From Megalobrama amblycephala (lineage: Eukaryota > Chordata > Actinopteri > Cypriniformes > Xenocyprididae): a stretch of DNA of 64,000 nucleotides. The stretch spans positions 5,688,082 to 5,752,081 of the forward strand of contig NC_063054.1 of assembly GCF_018812025.1 (NCBI RefSeq). The letters are read 5' to 3'. Made by a program: the position numbers and the translations under genes. Shown here in pieces: positions 47,216 to 58,500 of the stretch. A model generated the notes under the pieces. It did no database searches, was not told the origin of the DNA, and saw nothing but the letters and a program-made list of their open reading frames with translations. Position 1 is the stretch's first letter. The number at the start of each line of letters is the position of its first letter.

Positions 47216-47533
47216 TATAATGATAACAATATTAGCGTCCACATTAACACACAATATTGTTCTGTTTATTATAATTGCACACTGTGGTTTTGTCTTCTGC
47301 AGCTTTAAATGCTCAAGCTCTTTTAAACAGGATTGATTCTTGACTGTTTATTTTTTTATTTTTTTCATTCATCAGCTGGAAATAATTGTTCTGAAAGTGA
47401 TTCAATGATATTGTTTATTTGTGCCGTTATTGTTATAGTTGTGGTGGACTATGCTGTACTTTTAAAATTAGAACAGTTTTTCTACATCTTTATCGTTATC
47501 GTTAAAGTCCCTGGCCTGAACGGGCCTTTACTC

Positions 47534-50277
47534 CTGTAGGATACATACGTGGTTCTCTTCAAAAACGGCACTGATTGTTGACATGCTAAAACATATAGAA
47601 TGAAATGTAAATATGAATGTACTGCATGTTAGCTTGGATATTGTGCTCAAGAGTTTGATATATATTTAAATCCACATCATGCTAACAATAAAGTATGCTT
47701 CTAACTACAGGTTGAGAACTGTAGTTCCAACCACACAAGTTTGCAGTGCTGTTTGCAAATGTTCAATGAAACCATGGTTTCAGGAAAAACGAAACTGCTA
47801 ATAGTGATGGAACTTGTGACAACAAAAACATGGGAAACACTTTGGGAATTTCAAAGTTGTCATCTGATTGATTTCTCCATGATTTCTGGGAGATGTGCGT
47901 GTCACGTTCTTTAATGGTCCACCTGGAAACTACATTGTTATGATGCTAAAACCCCCTTATGGAAGAAGAAAGCCATTGTATTTACAATGAGCTCTTATCA
48001 GGATCAACTAAACGCTGGATTTCAAAAGTATGTGAAGTTCACAGAACCATTGTTGCGCCATTGTTGAAGTAAACCTGCACAATGTTCTTAAATGAATTGT
48101 ACGGAGCCCCTATCCAGACAGCACTATAGTGTGGCCCAGATCCGGCCCACGTCTGGTACATGTGGTTTACACGTGGACCAGATGTGGGCCGGATATGGCC
48201 TGACACTATGTTGCTGTCAGAGTAAAGAGTGGAAAAAATATGGAATGGGAGGAAAAAGTATATTTCAATTCTTTTGTGTTCTCTTGCTAGATTTGTGTTC
48301 CTTCAGGGGCTCCGTAGAATTGCATGCCAGTCTTTTATTGTGGGGACGTTGATTTCACATTTTCACGCCCCTAAACATGATGCTAAACCAAACAAAGTGT
48401 GATTGGTTGCTTTACATGTCAGTCAGAACAGAAAGCCTCTGGGTAGTCCATGGCCAATGAAAGCTGCTATGGAGTCAGTCTGGCTACACAAGAGCAACAG
48501 TTGCCCTGCGCCATCTGAGCAAATGCCATTGAAAGGAATATAAATATCTTATACTATTTTGTCATTTTTAAATCTTGCCAGTTCATGGTCACCATCCTTT
48601 TTAAATGAGCAGCCTGAATATTCGCTAAATAACACCTTTTGCGTTCCATGCAAAAACCAATGGGGTTCTGATGGACATATTGTAAAGATGAGATGAGAGT
48701 AAGTAGATTTTTGGTTGAACTATCCCTTTGCTTTAACCATGGTGTAAACAAATCATTACTGAATATATATATATATATATCTTTTTCTTATACAGCAAAA
48801 CAGAATTTACTGAATTTTTAAAATGAGAGTGCAAACAGTTATTGACAGTTCCTTCTCTTCTTATAATTCGCCTTCATTTTATTTTCATTTATTTATTTAT
48901 TTACTTACTTTTTTTTGCAAGAGCAGGGCATACATTCACAACGCTTTTTGCTTAAGATGCTGTAAGGCTGCCAGGTAAAGGAAATAGCTAAAAAGCCAGG
49001 GATTTATTTGCTGCCTTATAACAACTTATGAATGTAAGCAGCAGTTATGCTAAGAGGATAGACAATACAGCTAGTAATGTAGCAAACGGCCATCTCTGGG
49101 ATAATTAGGCCTAGAACCAGTGGGGGGAACTGAATCATTTTATGCACAGTTAATATTGTGCCAGTAAAGGTAAAGATAACCGCAACCATATTTACAAGTA
49201 TAAGGTACTGAATCTAATGCTGCTGTTGGTTTTTATTTAGTCCACAATTAAGGTAATAAAGAACCTCAAGCCAAATTAGAAATAAAAAGGGAGCGTTGTT
49301 GCCACCCAACCAAAAATATGGTATTTGAATTCAACAATTCATCAGAGAGACCTCTGTCTATTGCACACCCGGGTTTCTGTTCTCAAAGGTGACAAGGCAA
49401 ATGGGCACATCTTTGTGCAAATGCTGGACCGAAAAGTGTGATATACAAAAAACATAAATGTCTAACCTAAAATAAATCTTTTCAACAAACCAGTGACCAT
49501 AAATACGATAATCCGAGATGCATTGAGACACTGTTAAACCTCCCTTTAAAAAAGTCCACAGGTGGTTTATAGTGCTGTGCAGAAAGGAGAGGAGGGGGGC
49601 TTCTACATTTTAGAGTATAAAGCAGCACCATTTACAGTAATATTATTAAAGTTTCTTTTGCACCTTTATATGTCACAGACTACCTTGAGGGTGAATGTTG
49701 AGGAAGATTGGTGTTGTAAATACTTCTCTGTAAATGATTTTGTGTAAAACCGGTGGTCAGTCAATGAAAGTCAAGCTGTTACTGTATGACTGAATGATAT
49801 AAAGGCCTTTTTGGGCTGAATGAACTTTAAACCTTAGTCATCGAATAAAAGGATTTTTAAAATTCTCTTTGACAGTGCAGTTTAGTCCAGAACTAGATTA
49901 AATCTGTCAATCCTGAAGCTAAAACTAAATTGAAGTCTAGAAGCAATACCTTCATGCAAATTCCCAAATGTGACAACATCACAAGGATCAATATCAACAT
50001 TTCCGTTGGAAATACAAATGTGGATAATTTAAGTACAACTGCTTTGTACAACATTTTAAGCAGTGGAAACTTTATCATTTTGTTTGCAAACAAATCTTGA
50101 TTTTGCTTATTTAAATCTAAACTCCATATAAAGTCAAGTTTAAAGTCATTTTGTGTTCCTGTTTGTGGGAATGATGCTGTTGGTGAAGTGACTATGCTGT
50201 GACATTAGTTTTGTGCCAGTGCTATATAATAAATATTCTGAAAGGAGTGTTAACTGTGCCTATGTTGAGGGCTACAC
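47534..50277. other. Unassigned DNA with element fragments
   Basis: 47545-47960 resembles parts of the element whose arms lie at 58913 and 61562, sharing CTCTTCAAAAACGGC and TTCCAACCACACAAGTTTGC. 48100-48315 is a small inverted-repeat element with TACGGAGCCCCTA and GGGGCTCCGTA ends. Within it is a hairpin (48117-48220) around GGCCCAGATCCGGCCCAC. No gene was recognised in the rest. Confidence 0.5.
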
Positions 50278-51610
50278 TAGGCTTTGTTCAGACAGGTAGC
50301 AAAAATCTGATTTTTTGGAATCCGATGTTTCCAAATTACAGTACACCCAAATGTGGTTTGAAATCAGATTAAAATCTTTTGGAATGCATTTGAAGAGTCT
50401 TTCATCATTGAGAGTTTTTTATCATTCCAGCAGTCTCTTTCTTTTAAATTTTTTCCTCATATATTGAATTAAGTGACATTCTATTGAGCCCCTAAGGGGA
50501 CATGTTGATGGGGGTAAATAGATGGAAAATATTTGAATGCATTCACAAAAATTTAGCATTTTCTCGCAAATCTATTGAATTCCTCTGAGAAACTTTGCTT
50601 TCACTTGCAAATCTCTTGCATTACTCGTAAAACTTTTCAAAACGTTTGTGTTCTCCTGCAGAAGCATTGACATACAGTTTCCCTTTCAAAGTGGAACTCA
50701 ACACTGCGTCTTGGATTGATGCTATAGGGAACGCCATCAATGTGACCGGTGTCTGAAGCATGTGTGACAAACACAGCAAATTTTTTTTGTCACTAGCAGA
50801 GCGCCCGCTAGTAAAAGAGGGAGCCTGTAACATACGTCATCAGCTTTTTTGTTTACAGGAGCCTCTTTCTTGCTTTTTTCTCCCCTGAGGGATTAGAATA
50901 TAGCATTTGCATGGAGCGCCTTCGGCTCAAAGGAATAGGAGGCACTCATGATGATGCATTCATGGTAGACAACTCTGTTATTGTAGTCTCTCTAAACACT
51001 AAGAGAGACTAGCGTATGTACGGAATGCACTCAGTTCTCAAGGGAGCTGAATGTATTCATTGTGATGCATTCGCCGATGGGATGAGAGTCTAGCATTTGA
51101 TATGTCTGATTCTGAGGGATCAGATGCAGAAAGAGATGAGGCAGGTGTTATTAAAATAATAATAATAATAATAATATCTGCTTTCTCTGCTGGCCCACAT
51201 ATAAGTTTATAAGCCTTATTACTCCTAGATTTATTGGGGTAATGGAGGAATTTGTAATAGCAATATGCAGGGATGCCCCAGTTGAAGTGCTGCTTAAGAG
51301 CTATCTCTCTCCTGGTGTTGCATCCTCTGTGAAGGCTCCCTCCTTGCCAGCTAGCGTGTTCAGCTCCGGAGGGGGCTGAATGTGCTCTCTGTTATGAGCC
51401 GTAGTGAGGGGGCTCACCCTCACGGTTCAGGCCCCATGTCTGCTAAAGTAAGCAAATGAAGTAGCAGCTTTGATCGATTTGTGCCAGCATGCTCTTTGAT
51501 ATGAAAGCAACCATTGTTGATTTGGCACAGGAATGGAGCAGGTGTTCGGTTAGAAAAAAAAAAAAAAAAAACAGGAACCAGAAACCGCTCTTTCTGACGC
51601 TTGTTTCTGA

Positions 51611-52322
51611 GGCTATGTTTACAATGCAGGTAAATGTGGCCCAAATCTGAGTTTTTTTTTTTTTTTTTGCTTACATGTGACTCATATCTGTTTTCCCCAT
51701 GACAGCGTGAACAGTACAAACCATATGGAATCTTTTCAATTCTGATTTGTGCCACTTCCATATGTGGTATTAAAGTCAGATATTTTGTAATGCAACCTCA
51801 GTGTGAACAGTCATATCGGAATTCATGTGATTTTTATGTCACTCGAGATCAACATTCATCATTAAGGATTCATAGGAGTCTATTTAAAGATTTTACCTAC
51901 AAACACGTAGTCGCTTACTTTACTGCCCTCTGTGTTTACTTACGTATGACAGAGCGCTGTGTGTGTTGCCAAGTCCACGATTTTCCTGTAGAGTTGGGTT
52001 ACTTTTTCACTGTTGACGGGGATTGTTTTGCAACTCCGTGGGTTGAACTGACAGCACTAACGCGATATTTAATGGGATACCCCACGGAATGCAATTGGGC
52101 TCATTTTGAGAAGCAATTGAGTGGATTTTGTGATAAAAACCTGGCAACCCTGTTTGTATCTTTCTTTTGTGCATGCAGGTCAGATCAGAACCATGATCTG
52201 TTCACACTGGAAATCTGATATCAGCCACATTTAAAACAACAATGTGAACAGCTATACAAAAAAAAATCAGATCTGAGCAAAAATTGGAATTGAGCATTAA
52301 GGCTTGCAGTGTGAACATAGCC
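51611..52322. mobile_element. MITE with GGCTATGTTTACA ends
   Basis: GGCTATGTTTACAATGCAGG on the left pairs with CTTGCAGTGTGAACATAGCC on the right. A 142-codon plus-strand frame inside (51790-52218) has no known signature and is treated as chance. Confidence 0.7.
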
Positions 52323-52514
52323 ATAGTGTCCACTAAGCAGTGCTTGATTACTTATGCATGCTGGTGTGTTTGTGGCAAGATACTTTTGCCTGCCCCCCAA
52401 TGTGAGAGTGGCAGTGGTCGGTGGCTGTAGATGGAGGTTGATTGTCTCTGGAAGACATCTCGCTCCGTCCTGAAAGTATCTTTTCCCAGGGTTGAGCTCT
52501 ATTCTCCCCTATCT

Positions 52515-53382
52515 TAGGGTGCTTTCACACCTGCCTCATTTAGTTCGGTTGAATCGTACCAGAGTTCGTTTTCTCCTTTGGTGCGGTTCGTTTGGGCAGG
52601 TGTGAAAGCAGCAATCGCACTCGAGTGCGCACTAAAAGCGGACCAAACAAGCGTACCGAGACCTGCTTGAAGAGGTGGTCTCGGTACGCTTTCAAACGAA
52701 CTCTGGAGCGGTTCGCTTGAGATGTGAAAGCAATCCGACCCAGTTAACGGACCAACGAACCAAATGACATCATAATTCATAACGGAAAATGTGATATAAA
52801 AAGCGGTAGTGTCTGATTCTGTGAGTGAGCACATTATTTACCACAGATGTAAACCAACGAGCGCCTCTGTTGTGTAATTGCACTTCTCCGTGTGAGAATG
52901 CTGTCCCGACAAAGCCTTTTTCCTGCTCTGCTTCATTATAAAATGTATATAGTCTCTCTCGACACGCTGACAACAGGTCGCTTACTACACAGCGCTGGGA
53001 AACCAGAGACAGACCGAGAGAGACAAAGAGCGCGCGTTTGAATTTGCCGCAGTATTAATATGAATGTAGTATATAATTTAACAGCTGGAAAGACGGCTAC
53101 ATTTATAAAGTGTTTGCGTGTGTCTCGACAGTTACAAATAAAGCCACAATAATCTCATGGAGCGAACTTGTCAATCATTATTTTGATGGATGACGCAAAG
53201 AAAACTCTGACCAATAAGAGGACAGTTTTACTCGCATGTGACTTGCCTAAACGCATTTTGGTACGCTTTGAAATGTTGCCATGTGAAAGCGAACCGAACC
53301 AAGAAGAAAATGCAACATTGTAACAAATTTAGTCCCTGTTTCGGAACAAAACAAGCGATCCATAGGTGTGAAAACACCCTTA
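52515..53382. mobile_element. MITE with TAGGGTGCTTTCACACCT ends
   Basis: TAGGGTGCTTTCACACCT at the left pairs with AGGTGTGAAAACACCCTTA at the right. Inner arms pair around GGTTCGTTTGG and GTACCGAGACC. It is GC-richer than its surroundings and encodes no transposase. Confidence 0.78.
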
Positions 53383-55080
53383 GGGTCTAAAGTAGAATTA
53401 TGCTCCCCTGTGAATGGGTTCCTTAATAGGTACCCCTTTAAATTTTAATGCAGGGCGAACAAAGATATGTAGGGCAGTATGGATTCCTTCTACTTTGTTT
53501 ACCTCGGTCTTCAAGTACTGTTGGGTGTTGAAGTATGGATCTATGCTTCCCTTTTGGATGGGTGCCTCTCTAGTATGACCCATGTTCAATATTATAGTGG
53601 GGTCTGGAAGAAGTGCCTTTATTGAAGTCAGGAGTGAGCTGACTTTTTTAAGTAGAGCATAAGCGCCCCTGCGGCCTCCTTGGGGTTAGAGTATGGTGGA
53701 TGAGAGCTATTGGCAAACTGTAGCCTGCCTTTCTGTTGTCTGGGACACATCTTCCCTTTTGATGGCCCTAAGGCTTGATGCAAGGTGAATGGAGTTATTT
53801 AGGGCCATATTGATTCTCTCTACTTTGTTTACCTTCCTTCCCAACTACTGTTGGGTCTTGAAGTAGGAGATATAGCTTTTGGAAGGCTCTACTATGGCCC
53901 TGATTTGACAATGCTAACAAGTACAGGAAGTTCACCTGCAGGTGTCCCTCCTTGTTATACTACTGTATGGTCTGGTGTGAAAAGAAGAAGATGAAGCACT
54001 AGCCATAGCAGGGCTAAGGTAGAGTGCATTCTCCCTCTGGGAGTAGTAATTTGTATTCCCTCCCCAACTGTTGTTGGGTTTTTAAATTAGGGTCATTTTG
54101 CTTCCCTTTGGTGGGTTTCGCAAGCAGGGTTTGAGCGCTCTCCACCAATTATTCCAGGGTATTTAAGGTATTTATCCCTTTGGATGAAAATTTGGGTTGG
54201 ATTCTCCGCCTGGAAGTAATATGTAAGATCGTAGTTGAAAATATTCTCCTTTTGGCAGAAACTCCCCAAGGCTGTGTCAAGGCAAAAGAAGCTGACATAG
54301 TTGGGCCAATTATTCCTTAAAGCTCTGCTCTTGTGGGCTCATGAGGCTGATGCTTGGCCCACAAAGGAAGGAGGAAAGTTTGTAAAGACTGCAAAATCCC
54401 TTGTTATAAGAGCATAGAAGCTTGGGTAATATACTATTATTGAAAGATAGTTGCTTAAGGAGTGGTACCACTAGACAGTCTACATAAGTCTTTTTGGATG
54501 CACCCCTTATTGATGCTCTGACTCCGGCTAAGTAAGAAATCCGACTCAAATTATGCTATGCCCATTATATTTTTGTGCATATTCACAGCTTAATAAGGCA
54601 GGCTTTACCTCAGCATGGCATAGTTGGTATTTGTTTTCCATAACATCAATCCAAGACGCAGTGTTAAGTTCCACTTCGAAAGAGAACGTCACAGGTTACA
54701 ACTGTAACCATGATTCCCTGAGAATGGGAATGAGACACTGCGTCTTATTGCCATGTCTTGGGCATGCCTACGGGTCTTCTTCAGACAAAAGAGTTGATGA
54801 TGTGTATTACAGACACCCTCTTATACTCACAGGCACTCCATTAGTTATGTCATGGACTGTCCTCAGCCAATAAAATTGCTTCAGACACCGGTCACGCTAA
54901 CGGTGTTCCCCATAGCATCAATCCAAGACACAGAGTCTCAAATAATTTCTGAGGAAACCTTGGTTAAAAACGTTTTATGAGCAAATGCAGTTTCTTGGTG
55001 GAACGCAAAAGCTTTGCGAGTGAATGCAAAGTTTTTTGAGGTAACTCAAAAGTTTTAAGAGAACACAAAGTTTTATATAA

Positions 55081-55082
<2 letters not shown>

Positions 55083-55151
<69 letters not shown>
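55083..55151. repeat. (TA)n microsatellite
   Basis: About 34 TA units. Frames crossing it give poly-Tyr-Ile artefacts. Confidence 0.97.
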
Positions 55152-55154
<3 letters not shown>

Positions 55155-55587
55155 ATTTTTCCTCCAATCTTTTTTTCCCCATAACCATGTCTCTTTTAGA
55201 GGCTCCAGATCATTCACTATGTAGTGAATAGTGAGTGGTTTTGGACTTGTCAAATTGTGTCCTAAAAATCAGACGTGGAAACCAAATCGAATTTGTGTGC
55301 AGTGTGAACAAAGCCTTAGTTTTGTCCTCTAAACATACTAAAACTGAAATCCAAACTGGGTTGCAGTAGCTGCAGGTCTTGGAGGGCATAGACTGCCTTG
55401 ACCTTTTTGCATTGAGCTCTGTTTGAGGCATATATAAACTCACCACTATTCTCAGCTCAGATTAGATGATGAGCAGAGGAAGAATACGTGTAATACATGA
55501 GAATGTGTACGGGTGGAGCAGTGACATGGAGCAGAATAATGTACCCTGTTGGTGAAGCGCATTGGTGAGGCGTAGCATTTGTGTGTT

Positions 55588-58500
55588 TCATAAACGGGTT
55601 TGGGCTTCAGGGATGTAGATCTCTATGCTGTCGGCCCGTTCTGTAGCTGAGTTCTGACGGAAAGACGCAGCCCGTTTAGCAGCCAAGAGCCTGCGGCGGG
55701 CCTCTTGCCTCTGTCTGTCCTGCAGATCCAAGGAGCGCTCACGCATAACAGCTCCGCGACCTTTAGGAGGCCTCTTTGTAACAGGAGGTGGCCATTTTCT
55801 TTCCTGTGGAAAAGAAGTAGGGTTCATTATCATTTTACAATTTACTTGGTTTATTAGAGGATTGTTATTATATTAATATTATTCATTAGAATTAATATTA
55901 GAACTATTTAATTAATCATGGCCCCTGACCTGTATGTAAATTCTGTAATAAGCTAATTTTATAGCATCTGAACAATACAAGTTTATGTATTGATGATTGC
56001 ATGTATTAGAGGTGTCAAAAGTACCGACTTCGGTACCAAGTCAGTACTGAAATTTTAAAAATGTGATGCTTTGAGCGCTGTTGAGCAGATTCGTAAACAC
56101 ATCTGATTGGCCACTGTGTTGACACGCTCATCAGATATGTCTGTGACTGACTTTTGACAACTCTAATATGTATGTATACACATGTGTGTATATATGTATT
56201 ATAATAACATATATAATTAATATATGTAAATATATGTGCATGTGTCTGTATATATACACTACTGGTAAGTTTTTTAATGTTTTTAAAAGAAGTTTCGTCT
56301 GCTAACCAAGGCTGCATTTATTTAATTAAAACTAAATTCAAAAAACAGTAATATTGTATATTACTTGTATATTACTGTAATATCAGTAGCAGCAAGTAGC
56401 AGCAAATCAGCACATTAGAATGATTTCTGAAGGATCATGTGATACTGAAGACTGGAGAAATGATGCTGAAAATTAAGCTTTGCCAACACAAGAATAAATT
56501 ACATTTTAAAATATAAGGTCCTCGTACCTTCTTCTCTGGACTCTCCACTATCCTCCACTCGTTGCTCTTGATTTGCTGCAGCTCATCAAACTTGGCAGTG
56601 ACATCATCGATGGAGAGCTGCAGGAGATCCCAGAACCCAGCCAGGTCCTGAGCTGTGGGGCGGGGCATAGCACTGGGGTCCTGCACAAAACCAGAAACAG
56701 ACCAATTATATATCACACACTCCTCAAACAACAGTTATATTACAGTTCTGCTCAAACCCCTTTCAGAATCTCAATTAACTCTTTTAAATTATAATAAATG
56801 AAATAATAAGAAGGAACATAACAATGGATTTTTATTATCATTATTATTATTATTATTATTCTGATAAAGTTATTTTACATATTATTATACAAGTTCTTAA
56901 TATATGGTTCTTAATATCATATGTTGTCCAATGAGTGTAAATGATTTTTGCCTTTTTAGGCGATAGCTGTGTGTGAGTCCATGAGCAATGAATCTGTTCT
57001 ACTGTTCTTGACACAAATCCTCAGTAAGTGGGTACAGTAAGTTCTTTTGTGTCTCAGAATGCTCTGCACGTTTGAGCTCTTCCTCACAGTGGCTCACTCA
57101 GGACATTTGAGGGACTCATACACTATCAATTATCTCAAAAGGCTATGAGCAGGAGGCAGTACAGATAAGCAAACTTCTGAACAGCATAATTTGTTTCATT
57201 TCAGTTTTTATTTTGTCTTGTGTTCTGGAGCTTCTTCGGGGTCATACAAAATAATAATAGTAAAAACTTGCGAGAAAGGGGTGTAAACTTATGACCCCCT
57301 GAGCAATCAAACTAAATTAGGATCCTGATCCCCATTTAGACATCACTGCACCAATTGCCATGAATGAATAAATTATCACGAATAGTCACTAGAGGTCGCT
57401 GTAGTCCAGCTTTATTTTCATCATCTCTCATTCAAACAATAAATATTTGACCATGTTAGGTATGCTTTTGATATTAACCTTAAAATAGGCAATATTTCAT
57501 ATTTAAAAATGTCATATTTCAAAAATGGCGGATGTGCTATGTAATCTTAACTGACACAGTTATGTATATAATCAGAGTAAATATAGTTATTTTCTGTAAA
57601 ATCAATGATCGATTGAACCATTTATTGGTTATAAACAGTTTTTGCTATATTTATTCTGGCTACATCCTCTCTTCTCTTTTTAGAATACTAAGCTAAACCG
57701 TTCAGTCTAAAACGCTCAAACTAGAGAGGACAAGCTGGTCTCAGCCTGTCCCTGTGAATGTATTACAACATCCATCATTTCACAATCTCCAGAGAGAGAG
57801 AGAGACAGAAACAATCACTGACCACTAAACAAACCCTTTAAAGTGTCATTCAACCCACCAACTACCAATTAATGTCAGGATCTTTTAACAGATTGAAACG
57901 GGTATAAGCTTCTTTCAGGCTAAAATTATATTTAGTTGAGTTGAGACTGCAAATAATCATTGTGTATTCCAGTCAACTATCTTAGAAAACATCATTTTTA
58001 AACAGTATTTTGTCTTGTTTATCAGTAAAAAACATCAAAAGAAAAAGAAAAATACATTTACTTGATAAGAAAAAAATGCACAATATATTTAGACCTCATC
58101 GGAATTCTGAAATAAAATATTTTGATTTGGCAATTTGTTTTTTTTTTTTGTACAGTTTACAAAAATAAATAGTCAATAAGGGAAAAATAAACTTATTGTA
58201 ATTAAAATCATATCTTACACCATTTTGCTTCTCATTGTTTTTTTCAAATATGCTGAAAAGCTAAAGCAGGGAAATTGATTAAAGTATTTAATAAATGCAT
58301 GGTAAACACTCTCACAAACACTTTTTGATGAAATGCCTGTCAAAGAGGCAAACGACAGAACTGGTGCATGGTTGATGCATTTTATGATGCAAAAGAAGCA
58401 TTAATGTATATCCCTTGTGGATCTTAGAAATGCCACATACCAGATTTTGCTGACACAACCAGTAAAACTGCTGGAATTTCTGGGACATGAGGAGGTGAGC

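Larger units (their letters stand above)
45742..47533. mobile_element. hAT-like MITE split by a Tc1 insertion
   Basis: AAGGCCCGTTCACACCAAGA at the left pairs with the inverse of GCCTGAACGGGCCTTT at the right, and internal GATAACTA / TATCGTTATCGTT words also pair. The Tc1 copy at 45775-47215 sits in its TA at 45773-45774. Confidence 0.75.
50678..54941. mobile_element. Possible DIRS-like retroelement relic with inverted terminal repeats
   Basis: ACACTGCGTCTTGGATTGAT (50701-50720) reappears inverted as ATCAATCCAAGACGCAGTGT (54646-54665) and again as ATCAATCCAAGACACAG (54918-54934). The last inverted copy continues through CCGGTGTCTGAAGC / GCTTCAGACACCGG. Inverted rather than direct long terminal repeats are characteristic of DIRS retrotransposons. 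No tyrosine recombinase or reverse transcriptase motif was found in the degraded interior, so a cut-and-paste origin remains possible. Confidence 0.35.
50278..55318. mobile_element. 5 kb composite repeat between inverted ends
   Basis: TAGGCTTTGTTCAGACAGG at the left and the inverse of CAGTGTGAACAAAGCCTTA at the right form the outer pair. Inside is a second inverted pair with retroelement character (50678-50760 against 54638-54690 and 54879-54941), two hAT-like MITEs (51611-52322 and 52515-53382) and a TA microsatellite. The remaining sequence, about 50870-51600 and 53390-54560, is moderately GC-rich without an intact frame. Confidence 0.55.

Noticed and set aside
51790..52218. 142-codon plus-strand frame, Cys-rich
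   Set aside because: Contained in a MITE with clear ends; no recognisable fold or motif, no second copy to test constraint.
54964..55253. Frames with Tyr-Ile runs on the minus strand
   Set aside because: Translation of the TA microsatellite at 55083-55151.
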